Positions 7,492-12,733 of a DNA stretch of 21,702 nucleotides are shown here, piece by piece; within the stretch, counting starts at the first letter, position 1; the number at the start of each line of letters is the position of its first letter. Position numbers and translations under genes: made by a program. Source of the stretch: a virus. The DNA lies in IMG/VR virus record IMGVR_UViG_3300044722_000009, positions 1 to 21,702 of that record. One strand, given 5' to 3'. The notes below the pieces were generated by a model. It worked only from the letters and a program-made list of their open reading frames with translations, did not search any database and had not been told where the DNA came from.

Positions 7492-7809
7492 ATGGCCGAA
7501 GATCACTTCGAGGGCTGGGCGATCCTGGAGCTGATGGGGCACCGCCGGCTCGGCGGCTACGTCACCGAGACCGAGCTCGCAGGACAAGGCGTGCTGCGTC
7601 TCGACGTGCCGCGGCCGCTGCCGTGGCAGCATGGCGAGGGGCCGTGGGTCGCGACGCAGTTCTATTCGCCGTCGGCCTTGTATTGCCTGACGCCGACGAG
7701 CGAGGACGCCGCGCGCGTGGTCGCCGCGCATAGCCAGCCGACACCGGTGCAGCGATGGGAGCTGCCGGTCGGCGGCGACGATCCGTTGACCGAGGACGAG
7801 ATGCTCTGA
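7492..7809 (+). CDS. Conserved phage-type protein of unknown function
   Basis: A 105-residue protein. ATG 7492 is chosen because GGAG at 7483-7486 lies five bases upstream. The sequence is rich in aromatic and turn residues: FEGWAILELMGHRRLGGYVTETELAGQ near the start, then ATQFYSPSALYCLTPTSEDAARVVA. The first 50 residues look like a beta domain and the TQFYSPSALYCLTP stretch looks like a conserved core. I recall similar short phage and plasmid proteins without assigned function. No membrane or metal motif is seen. The stop overlaps the next start as TGATG. Confidence 0.75.
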   Translation: MAEDHFEGWAILELMGHRRLGGYVTETELAGQGVLRLDVPRPLPWQHGEGPWVATQFYSPSALYCLTPTSEDAARVVAAHSQPTPVQRWELPVGGDDPLTEDEML

Positions 7810-8201
7810 TGGCGGTGGAGCCTGCCCCTAGCGGTCGGACAACGCGCCGCAAGAAACCCAAGCAAGCAGCGACACCGGCGCCGCTGACGGCGTACGTCGT
7901 GCTGAAGGCCCTGCAGGCTGATGCCAGCGCGCGCGTGTCTCTCGGGCTCGACGTCGGGCTGGCGACGGCGTGGCTGCCCGTCCTCAACCAGACCGCCGAG
8001 CAGGGCCCGGACGGCCACGTCCGCGTCGTCATGGCCGCGAATCGGGACAAGGCGATCGAGGCCGTCACAGGCCCCGACGGCCCGGACATCGTGGAGGGCT
8101 CCTATAAGGCCGTGGCCTTGTCGTCGTGGCGTGGCGGCGTGACGACGCGGCGGACGATGAAGAGCGACCGGTTGCCGCTTGAGGAGGCGCTGAGCGCGTG
8201 A
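7809..8201 (+). CDS. Hypothetical basic phage protein
   Basis: A 130-residue protein from ATG 7809, which overlaps the previous stop (TGATG). The first 25 residues are a disordered basic tail (RTTRRKKPKQAATPAP), and the rest looks globular, with a helix (TAYVVLKALQADAS) and a C-terminal YKAVALSSWRGGVTTRRTMKSDRLP segment. The basic tail could bind nucleic acid. I do not recognise the family. It is followed by another GTGA overlap. Confidence 0.7.
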   Translation: MAVEPAPSGRTTRRKKPKQAATPAPLTAYVVLKALQADASARVSLGLDVGLATAWLPVLNQTAEQGPDGHVRVVMAANRDKAIEAVTGPDGPDIVEGSYKAVALSSWRGGVTTRRTMKSDRLPLEEALSA

Positions 8202-8461
8202 GGATCCTGGTGCAGATGACCGACGGCCGGACGGTGCACCTGCTGGAGCGTCGCGCGGACTTCCTGACGCTCGTGACCCGCAAGCCGACCGAGGCGCTGG
8301 ATGCGAGGCAGCCGATCGCGGCGCTGACCCGGCGGCACGTCGACGGTGGCTTTGAGCCGTCGAGGTTGTTGTTTCTGCGGGCGTCGTCGGTGGCGCAGGT
8401 CGAGCAGGTGTTGCCCGCGATGGACTGCCCGGCGCCCGCCGACAAAGCGAGCCTGGTGTGA
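8198..8461 (+). CDS. Small hypothetical phage protein
   Basis: An 87-residue protein from a GTG overlapping the upstream stop. It starts with a likely beta hairpin (RILVQMTDGRTVHLLE), followed by basic helical sequence and a C-terminal segment with a single Cys (AMDCPAPADKASLV). There is no signal peptide, membrane helix or recognisable motif. Its reality rests on high coding-like GC3 and the exact GTGA overlaps at both ends. Confidence 0.6.
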   Translation: MRILVQMTDGRTVHLLERRADFLTLVTRKPTEALDARQPIAALTRRHVDGGFEPSRLLFLRASSVAQVEQVLPAMDCPAPADKASLV

Positions 8462-8820
8462 GCGACCCGGCGAGCGGTGTCTGTGCGCACGCGCCGACGT
8501 GGGCGGCCTCCTCGTCGTCCCCGACGATCAGAGAATGGCAGCAGGGCACCTGCGCGACCTGCGGCGCCTACGCGAGCTATTACGACGGCGGATGGCACTT
8601 CGGTGAGCCGCCGCCGCTCGTGCTGCAGCTCGCGGCCGAGCGTGACCAGCTGCGCGCGGTCGTGGCTCATGTGGCTGGCCTCGTGGTGCAGGACGAGGAC
8701 GGCTACTCCAAGGTCCACCTCAGCGTGATCGAGGACGCGCGCGCTGTCCTCGCGCCGCGTCGAAAGGGCTCACGTGAAGCGGCCGCGCTCGCTCGTGGAG
8801 TAGATTCCGGGGTCGCATAA
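8458..8820 (+). CDS. Small Cys-containing hypothetical protein, end of operon
   Basis: A 120-residue protein from a GTGA overlap. CAH near residue 9 and CATCGAYASYYDGGWHFG near 32-49 could form a zinc site, after which the protein is helical (LQLAAERDQLRAVVAHVAGLVVQ). Its TAA stop at 8818-8820 coincides with the 5' edge of the TPP aptamer, and a likely promoter for the riboswitch lies inside its last codons. Its transcript therefore runs directly into the riboswitch unless terminated. The function is unknown. Confidence 0.65.
   Translation: MSDPASGVCAHAPTWAASSSSPTIREWQQGTCATCGAYASYYDGGWHFGEPPPLVLQLAAERDQLRAVVAHVAGLVVQDEDGYSKVHLSVIEDARAVLAPRRKGSREAAALARGVDSGVA
8801..8817 (+). promoter_or_regulatory. 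Probable promoter of the TPP riboswitch transcript
   Basis: TAGATT at 8801-8806 fits a TANNNT -10. It is followed by CCGG and then GGTCGCA at 8811-8817, the same heptamer that follows the -10 in the promoters near 4288 and 10814. A start point between about 8813 and 8817 would put the RNA 5' end exactly at the aptamer. No convincing -35 is seen. Confidence 0.45.
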
Positions 8821-8905
8821 CGGGAGCCCGCGCACGACGGGCTGAGAGGGCGCGAGCCGACCGTCAACAGCTGATCCGGGTAATGCCGGCGAAGCGAGGG
8901 TTGTC
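8815..8905 (+). promoter_or_regulatory. TPP (thiamine pyrophosphate) riboswitch
   Basis: The sequence has the conserved thi-box blocks in order. P2 is probably ACGG (8820-8823) with CCGT (8861-8864). The P3 hairpin pairs 8825-8830 with 8838-8843, leading into the invariant CTGAGA at 8842-8847. A GNRA-capped hairpin, GGC-GCGA-GCC, lies at 8849-8858. CTGATCCGGG at 8871-8880 and TAATGCCGGCG at 8881-8891 form the pyrophosphate-binding half, with CCGG pairing CCGG. This layout is what actinobacterial thiC leaders look like. Differences from consensus are AACAGCTGAT for GAACCTGAT and GAAGCGAGGG for GTAGGGA. The AGGG at 8897-8900 is both the aptamer 3' end and the likely SD for ATG 8906, so ligand binding would most simply block translation initiation. 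Confidence 0.85.
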
Positions 8906-8944
8906 ATGCCGCAGGACCCAATGCAGCATCTCGCCGTCGAGTAG
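8906..8944 (+). CDS. 12-codon leader ORF directly under riboswitch control
   Basis: MPQDPMQHLAVE and a TAG stop. Its ATG lies five bases after the AGGG formed by the 3' edge of the TPP aptamer, and its stop is two bases before the GTG of the DNA-binding protein at 8947. It is too short for a stable domain and most likely links riboswitch-controlled initiation to the next gene by reinitiation. Whether the peptide itself matters is unknown. Confidence 0.5.
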   Translation: MPQDPMQHLAVE

Positions 8945-8946
8945 CC

Positions 8947-9558
8947 GTGGCCCCGAAGGTATGGACGCGCGACGCGATCGTCTCAGCAATCCGGGACTGG
9001 GCGGCAGACAACGGCCGCCAGCCAAAACGGACCGACTGGACACACGCAGGAGCCAAGCCGGACCATCCGAACGGGATGACCGTCGTCCGCGAATTCGGAT
9101 CGTGGAACGCGGCTATCGAAGCCGCCGGGTTCGTCCCGGTCCGCCGCGGCCGGGCAAGCCGCGAGTGGACGCAGGACAACATCGTCGAGGCGATCCAGGC
9201 ATGGGCGGAGAAATACGGGCAGGCACCTACCGTGAGGGCGTGGTCTGGCAGCACGCCGAGCCATCCTTCTCAGAGCACGGTCGTGCGGTCGTTCGGATCC
9301 TGGTCGGCCGCGATGCACGCGGCGGGCGTCCCGGTCCGCGGCCGAGGAAGGCCAGATCAGAACCTGTCCAGCCGCCGCGAGTTCTTGGCGGTAACCGGGA
9401 TCCTCCTGGACCGTGCGGTCATCGTCGTGGCCTGCCCTGTTTGTGGTGAGGAGATGCCGGAGGGCGCCGTGTGCGTGCATGACGGGGCGGCTGTGGAGGC
9501 GGGGGAGATGGAGGCGCATGAGGCGGTGGCACTGCGAATCATGCTCAGGCCCGACTGA
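8947..9558 (+). CDS. DNA-binding protein with two HNH-associated repeats and a Cys/His finger
   Basis: A 203-residue protein from GTG 8947, chosen because the first repeat begins right after it and no in-frame ATG lies before residue 44. Residues 6-61 and 74-127 are two copies of one module: WT(R/Q)D.IV.AI..WA...G..P, then TVVR.FGSW.AA..AAG. This matches the homing-endonuclease-associated repeat (HNH_repeat type), a helical DNA-binding module usually found next to HNH nucleases. No HNH nuclease domain follows. Instead the C-terminal part has CPVCGEEMPEGAVCVHDGA with Cys163, Cys166, Cys176 and His178 as a possible zinc site. It is probably a transcription regulator or an endonuclease derivative reduced to DNA binding. 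It is the only sizeable gene between the TPP riboswitch and the next promoter. Confidence 0.8.
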   Translation: MAPKVWTRDAIVSAIRDWAADNGRQPKRTDWTHAGAKPDHPNGMTVVREFGSWNAAIEAAGFVPVRRGRASREWTQDNIVEAIQAWAEKYGQAPTVRAWSGSTPSHPSQSTVVRSFGSWSAAMHAAGVPVRGRGRPDQNLSSRREFLAVTGILLDRAVIVVACPVCGEEMPEGAVCVHDGAAVEAGEMEAHEAVALRIMLRPD

Positions 9559-9589
9559 GCGTCCTCGCGGTTAGGCCTACGCGGCCTCT

Positions 9590-9630
9590 GGTAGCACAAC
9601 ACGACCGCGGATAGTGCTACCTTCGCGGCG
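9590..9630 (+). promoter_or_regulatory. Promoter within a perfect 8-bp inverted repeat
   Basis: GGTAGCAC at 9590-9597 and GTGCTACC at 9614-9621 form a perfect inverted repeat with a 16-bp gap. The right arm contains the extended -10 TGC-TACCTT (hexamer 9618-9623). GTG 9630 lies six bases after the -10, so the RNA probably begins at or next to that codon. The same arms, with one mismatch, frame the promoter at 4261. A shared repressor or activator binding both is the simplest reading. No terminator is seen between 9558 and here. Confidence 0.6.
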
Positions 9631-9680
9631 TGAGCATGCTATGCCCGCCCCGGCTGGAGGCCGATGCCGGCGCCAAGTAA
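9630..9680 (+). CDS. Possible leaderless 16-codon mini-ORF
   Basis: GTG at 9630 sits at the predicted transcription start of the promoter above. The ORF reads MSMLCPPRLEADAGAK and stops at 9678-9680, inside the next gene, whose ATG is at 9664. It could be a leaderless leader peptide that delivers ribosomes to the overlapping gene, which itself has GGAGG only three bases before its ATG. Evidence is positional only. Confidence 0.35.
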   Translation: MSMLCPPRLEADAGAK

Positions 9681-10125
9681 ACGGCCGTCGCCGCCAGCCC
9701 GCATGGTGGCGCTCCTCGCGATCGAGAAGCAGCGCCTGCGCGCCGAGAAGGGCGAGCTCGACCGTCGTGACTTCGACGCGGCGTGGGAGGCGTGCTGGGG
9801 AGTCATGGTCGCGGAGCGGGCGTGGCCGCACGCCACCGTCCACCGGCGGGCGTGGCGGCAAGCGATGGTCGCCACGAGGCGGGAGTGTCGAGCCGCGTTC
9901 CTTGACCAGCCGACCGCGTTCGCGTTCGCCGCAGACCGGCTACGTGAGGTGGCCGGCGGCATGTGCCTCAGCCTGGGCCCTGATCAGGTCGGCAAGGCCC
10001 TCCTCGCGGCGATCGCGTACGTCGAGGTCGACGAAGAAGACGGTCGCGCCCTTAGCCGCGCCTCGACCGCGGCACACGCCTTCGTGACCCGGCCCCAAAC
10101 CCCGACAGAGGGAATCGCCGCATGA
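9664..10125 (+). CDS. Hypothetical helical phage protein
   Basis: A 153-residue basic, largely helical protein. The start at 9664 has GGAGG at 9656-9660, unusually close; an internal ATG at 9703 (MVALLAIEKQRLR) is the alternative. It contains several Trp residues in WEACWGVMVAERAWPHATV and a C-terminal helical region. No catalytic, metal or membrane motif is visible. It overlaps the ParB-like gene by ATGA, and the pair likely forms one transcription unit ending near 10775. The function is unknown; partner of the downstream DNA-binding protein is only an inference. Confidence 0.65.
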   Translation: MPAPSKRPSPPARMVALLAIEKQRLRAEKGELDRRDFDAAWEACWGVMVAERAWPHATVHRRAWRQAMVATRRECRAAFLDQPTAFAFAADRLREVAGGMCLSLGPDQVGKALLAAIAYVEVDEEDGRALSRASTAAHAFVTRPQTPTEGIAA

Positions 10126-10775
10126 GCAAGCACAGCAAGACCGCGGCCGTGCCGCGCGAACGAGAGTGGCTGAACGGCGCCGAGCGCGCGCGGCTGAAGA
10201 AGCTCGTGGACTTCGTAGAACGAGGTCTCCGGGTGCCGGCGCAGATCGGGCAGGCCCTCGTCGAGATCCGTGACGACAGGCTATATCGCGAGTCCGGTGC
10301 GACGTTCGATGACTTCTGCAAGCAGCTGTTTGGCCTGAGTCGGTCCCGGCTGTACCAGCTCATCGACCTCGTCGAGATCCGCGCAGTCGTGTCCACCACG
10401 GTGGACTCTCCGGCGCCAACGAGTGAGCGTGTCGCTCGCGAGCTGACGCCACTGCGCGAGCAGCCGGAGGCGATGCGGGAGGCGTGGGCAGAGGCGACCG
10501 AGAAGCACGGTCCGGAGCCGACCGCGGCTCAGGTCCGTGACGTCGTGCGTGGCCCCGAACCGCCCGGCAGCGACACGAGGTTCTCGACGATCGAGGACGC
10601 GAACGCACTACTGCTTCTCCTCCCGGCAGCCGACCAGATCGCGTGGCCTACCGAGCCCGGCGACGTCGCGGCTATGGACGAAGAGGTCAAGCGGCTGAAG
10701 GACACGGCGACGAAGCTCGACGCTTCGTGGCGGCTGCATAAGCGTGATCTGCGCGGCATGCGCGCTGTGCGCTGA
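10122..10775 (+). CDS. ParB/KorB-like DNA-binding protein
   Basis: A 217-residue protein with an HTH region. ATFDDFCKQLFGLSRSRLYQL (60-80) has the helix-turn-helix pattern, preceded by a helix AQIGQALVEIRDDRLY (40-55). A second block, PTSERVARELTPLREQPEAM then TAAQVRDVV (99-142), resembles the segment following the HTH in ParB/KorB-type and DUF3102-like mobile-element proteins. The N-terminal ParB CTPase motif is absent, so it is a DNA-binding regulator rather than a full partition protein. It ends with a basic tail. It may act at the neighbouring dyad cluster at 10946-10996, but that is conjecture. Confidence 0.7.
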   Translation: MSKHSKTAAVPREREWLNGAERARLKKLVDFVERGLRVPAQIGQALVEIRDDRLYRESGATFDDFCKQLFGLSRSRLYQLIDLVEIRAVVSTTVDSPAPTSERVARELTPLREQPEAMREAWAEATEKHGPEPTAAQVRDVVRGPEPPGSDTRFSTIEDANALLLLLPAADQIAWPTEPGDVAAMDEEVKRLKDTATKLDASWRLHKRDLRGMRAVR

Positions 10776-10811
10776 AGGTCCGAAAGTTCTCCCTCCCGCG
10801 ACCAGTCTTAT

Positions 10812-10827
10812 GCTACCTTTGGTCGCA
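10812..10827 (+). promoter_or_regulatory. Promoter reading into a terminator
   Basis: TGC-TACCTT (hexamer 10814-10819) followed by TGGTCGC and a likely +1 at A10827. From TGCTAC through TGGTCGCAC it is identical to the promoter at 4286-4302, the longest such match in the window. There is no inverted-repeat left arm here. The nearest strong feature downstream is the hairpin terminator at 10863-10895, with no plausible coding start between. Confidence 0.65.
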
Positions 10828-10897
10828 CTTCCCCATTCCCTTCCGGGGGAGCCTTAGGCACTACGAAAGCCCGCGCGCCCAACGCGGGCTTTCGTGC
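10827..10897 (+). ncRNA. Candidate ~70-nt small RNA
   Basis: The interval between the promoter at 10812 and the terminator at 10863-10895 would give a transcript of about 70 nt. It holds a possible hairpin of TCCCC (10830-10834) with GGGGA (10846-10850) and then the terminator stem. The G-rich segment 10845-10849 looks like an SD, but no start codon follows within range before the terminator. It could be a regulatory small RNA, or a transcript attenuated under an antitermination system. Existence rests on promoter and terminator recognition only. Confidence 0.5.
10863..10895. terminator. Strong bidirectional intrinsic terminator
   Basis: ACGAAAGCCCGCG at 10863-10875 and CGCGGGCTTTCGT at 10883-10895 are perfect reverse complements with a 7-base loop. 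The AAAGCCCGC/GCGGGCTTT layout is the classic form that works from both sides. It would end the ParB-like operon as well as the short transcript from 10827. Confidence 0.8.
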
Positions 10898-10945
10898 ATT
10901 CAGGGTGGATGCGCGGCCACGGTGCGCGGCTAGCTTGATGGTCGA

Positions 10946-10996
10946 CCCTGCAGGGGCCGGTGGCCACCAGCGGCGGCCCGTCTCCCCGGCGGGCCG
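10946..10996. promoter_or_regulatory. Cluster of three DNA dyads
   Basis: Within 51 bp lie CCCTGCAGGG (10946-10955, perfect palindrome), GGTGGCCACC (10959-10968, perfect palindrome) and CGGCCCG/CGGGCCG arms (10974-10980 and 10990-10996, 9-base loop). They sit in noncoding DNA between the terminator and the next promoter. They could be operator sites, part of an origin, or a second weak hairpin. High GC raises chance palindromes, so confidence is limited. Confidence 0.45.
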
Positions 10997-11023
10997 TCGT
11001 TCGTCCAAGTAGCCGCGGCTAAC

Positions 11024-11039
11024 GCTACCTTTGGGTGCA
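11024..11039 (+). promoter_or_regulatory. Leaderless promoter
   Basis: GC-TACCTT (hexamer 11026-11031) followed by TGGGTGC and then ATG at 11039, seven bases after the -10. The transcription start would be the A of the start codon. No SD lies upstream of the ATG, consistent with a leaderless message. The core is nearly the same as at 4288 and 10814. Confidence 0.65.
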
Positions 11040-11236
11040 TGAGTGGTGACGCCGCGGCTAGTGAGAACATCGTCCGGTTGGACGATTGGCGCCGCCGACG
11101 GGAGACGGCGGCACCAATCCAACCAGCCCCGGCCGTGAGCGTCCCGGTGTCGTCGAATCCGGCCGTCATGTCGTTCGAGGTCACGAGCTCAACGTGCGGG
11201 GCGTGGCAGTGGCCAGCAGGCAACGGGCTGCCGTGA
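11039..11236 (+). CDS. Small hypothetical protein, leaderless
   Basis: A 65-residue protein starting at the ATG placed exactly at the predicted transcription start. NIVRLDDWRRRRE at residues 10-22 is a basic helical segment of a kind often seen at the N-terminus of phage and host regulatory proteins. The rest is Ala/Pro/Ser-rich and probably disordered, ending CGAWQWPAGNGLP. No fold is recognised. Its GTGA overlap with the next gene supports it as a real translated frame. Confidence 0.65.
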   Translation: MSGDAAASENIVRLDDWRRRRETAAPIQPAPAVSVPVSSNPAVMSFEVTSSTCGAWQWPAGNGLP

Positions 11237-11508
11237 GCGCCCGCCGGTATCTCGTCATCGTCCAGGCGGAACGCGGCTACGCGGCAGCAGGCGAACTGGA
11301 GCCCGCCCCGCCGAATGGTCCTGGGCAGCCGATGATCCACACGGCGGTACTCGAGGTCGATTACCAGGATCTCGAAGCTGAGCGCGACAGCTACTGGCAG
11401 GCGCTCGTGGACATCGCAGGCTACGAGGGCTGGGAGGCCAGTGACCCGGCTCCGAAGGCGATGGGCGACATCGCGCGTGCGGCACTCGAGCAGGCCGCAC
11501 GGCCGTGA
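11233..11508 (+). CDS. Hypothetical phage protein
   Basis: A 91-residue protein from GTG 11233 (GTGA overlap). It begins with SARRYLVIVQAERGY, likely a beta strand, and later has LEVDYQDLEAERDSYWQALVDIAGYE and a C-terminal helix (AMGDIARAALEQAARP). It is Tyr/Trp-rich and acidic. I do not recognise it. Nothing suggests membrane or metal binding. Confidence 0.6.
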   Translation: MSARRYLVIVQAERGYAAAGELEPAPPNGPGQPMIHTAVLEVDYQDLEAERDSYWQALVDIAGYEGWEASDPAPKAMGDIARAALEQAARP

Positions 11509-11552
11509 GCACGCGCGGCAGGCTAGTCGTGACCGCGGGCGGGGGACGCTAG
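11505..11552 (+). CDS. Possible 15-codon linker mini-ORF
   Basis: GTG 11505 overlaps the upstream stop as GTGA. The ORF reads MSTRGRLVVTAGGGR and ends with TAG at 11550-11552, two bases before ATG 11555. It spans nearly the entire gap between two genes. It may only keep ribosomes moving to the next start. There is no independent evidence of a functional peptide. Confidence 0.35.
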   Translation: MSTRGRLVVTAGGGR

Positions 11553-11554
11553 CG

Positions 11555-12148
11555 ATGCCGGCGCGCGACGCGACGAAACCACCGGGCTACTACTGCGACG
11601 CGGCACGCCACAAGAACGACTGCCCTAAGACGGGCTGCTCGGGGTGTCTGCCGCCGTGTTCGCAGCGTGCGGGGTGGGGCACCGGCCATCCGAAGGTCGG
11701 GCGGTGTAAGCGCCACGGGGGGACTACGCCGAATCACAACACGGCGGCTGAGCGGGAGCAAGCGAGGCTGGCGTGCGAGCTGTTCGGCCTAGAGATGGCG
11801 GACCGAGACCCGGGGGAGGTGTTGTTGGCGGAGGTGACGAGGACACGCCGGTCGATCGCGTGGCATGAGACGGAGATCGCGCTCGCGATGGTTGACGCCG
11901 ACACCGTATTGGCGGATAAGCGGTTGGTGGGGTGGGCGGCTGAGCGCAAGCACCTCGCGGATGTGACGGCAAAGGCGTTGCATGCGGGGGTGGCGCGGCG
12001 GACGCTGGAGTTGCAGGAGGACATGGCGCGGCAGTTGGCGGCGGTGATGACGCGGTATACGGAGCTGCTGGGGTTGGATCCGGGGGATGTGCGGGTGCGG
12101 GAGGCTGGGCGCGGGGCGATGCAGCTGATTGCTGGCGGTTCGGCCTGA
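11555..12148 (+). CDS. Probable small terminase subunit (HGG-motif protein)
   Basis: A 197-residue protein. ATG 11555 follows a GGGGGA about nine bases upstream; the frame is open back to 11441 but overlaps the previous gene. The N-terminal 60 residues are Cys-rich (C14, C23, C28, C31, C35, C51) and end in CKRHGGTTPNHN, the C-x-x-HGG pattern seen in many phage proteins placed just before the large terminase. The remainder is helical, with ELFGLEMADRDPGEVLLAEV and a long C-terminal helical region, fitting an oligomeric DNA-recognition subunit. The small terminase call rests on this motif and on lying four genes upstream of the large subunit. A zinc-binding regulator is the alternative. Confidence 0.55.
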   Translation: MPARDATKPPGYYCDAARHKNDCPKTGCSGCLPPCSQRAGWGTGHPKVGRCKRHGGTTPNHNTAAEREQARLACELFGLEMADRDPGEVLLAEVTRTRRSIAWHETEIALAMVDADTVLADKRLVGWAAERKHLADVTAKALHAGVARRTLELQEDMARQLAAVMTRYTELLGLDPGDVRVREAGRGAMQLIAGGSA

Positions 12149-12161
12149 GCGGGTCCGCAAG

Positions 12162-12222
12162 GTGCGTGCAGTGCGTGCAGTGCATGCACATGCTGGCCGG
12201 GTCGGCTCGTAGAGTGCATGCA
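12162..12222 (+). promoter_or_regulatory. 9-bp iterons over a leaderless promoter
   Basis: Three direct repeats, GTGCGTGCA (12162-12170), GTGCGTGCA (12171-12179) and GTGCATGCA (12180-12188), are followed by a fourth GTGCATGCA at 12214-12222. The third unit extends into the palindrome GTGCATGCAC. TAGAGT at 12210-12215 fits a TANNNT -10, six bases before ATG 12222. The three-unit cluster covers the expected -35 position and the single unit covers the -10 and start. Ribbon-helix-helix repressors commonly bind such short iterated sites, and the first gene is one. Confidence 0.65.
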
Positions 12223-12554
12223 TGTCGTTTGTGCAGGTTCGGATCCCCGCCGAGCTCCGTGACCGGATCGATGGTGTCCGGCCATCGAAGGTGTCGCGGG
12301 AGTCGTTCGTGCGGGCGTTGCTCGACGACGGCGTACGGGTGTTGGAGGCGGCGCTGAGCGAAGCGAAAGGGGTTGCTAACGGGACGCAGGCTGGCCCCGC
12401 CCCTGTTCTCTTGACGAACCCTCAGAAGGGGATCGCCGTCGAGGGCGTTAGGCCAGCAGCGTCGCCTCGAGCGCCCGGCCGCGCGAACATCGTCGGGTCG
12501 CCGTCGCTTGAGCGGTTCGCGGCAGGCGCGGCCAAGAACGGCGGCAAGCGATGA
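12222..12554 (+). CDS. Ribbon-helix-helix (CopG/Arc-type) regulator
   Basis: A 110-residue protein. The first 45 residues fit a ribbon-helix-helix fold: strand SFVQVRIP, helix AELRDRIDGVR, turn PSKVSRES, helix FVRALLDDGVRVLEAA. RHH proteins act as dimers that insert the strand pair in the DNA major groove and often bind tandem repeats. The C-terminal 60 residues are low-complexity and probably flexible. The start at 12222 overlaps the fourth 9-bp iteron and has no SD, consistent with a leaderless message. Autoregulation through the iterons is the natural inference. Confidence 0.8.
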   Translation: MSFVQVRIPAELRDRIDGVRPSKVSRESFVRALLDDGVRVLEAALSEAKGVANGTQAGPAPVLLTNPQKGIAVEGVRPAASPRAPGRANIVGSPSLERFAAGAAKNGGKR

Positions 12555-12733
12555 GCCTGCCGTCGGCCGCGGGCACTCGCAGGACGTACTTCGTCGACCG
12601 CCGTGACGTCGTCGCCCGGAAGGCACGGGTCGGCTGGTGGGTCAACGGCCAGTGGTGTCCAACGCGAGCTGTTCGTGACCACCGGATCCGGATGCTCGGC
12701 GGCCGCGCGCCCGCGGGCGGTGGCGTTCGATGA
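12551..12733 (+). CDS. Small basic hypothetical protein
   Basis: A 60-residue, very basic protein from an ATGA overlap. It contains a central VGWWVNGQWCPTRAVRDHRIR segment and a Gly/Ala/Pro-rich end. It could bind nucleic acid by charge alone, but no motif is recognised. It ends on an ATGA overlap with the next gene. The evidence is mainly gene packing. Confidence 0.55.
   Translation: MSLPSAAGTRRTYFVDRRDVVARKARVGWWVNGQWCPTRAVRDHRIRMLGGRAPAGGGVR

Noticed and set aside
8883-9449. Overlapping + strand frame starting inside the TPP aptamer
   Set aside because: Its ATG is part of the conserved TAATGCCGGCG aptamer block, its composition is Arg/Pro-rich, and it is out of frame with the two-repeat DNA-binding protein.
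10851-10859. GCCTTAGGC inside the candidate small RNA as a hairpin
   Set aside because: The loop would be one base, which cannot form; it is likely an accidental near-palindrome.
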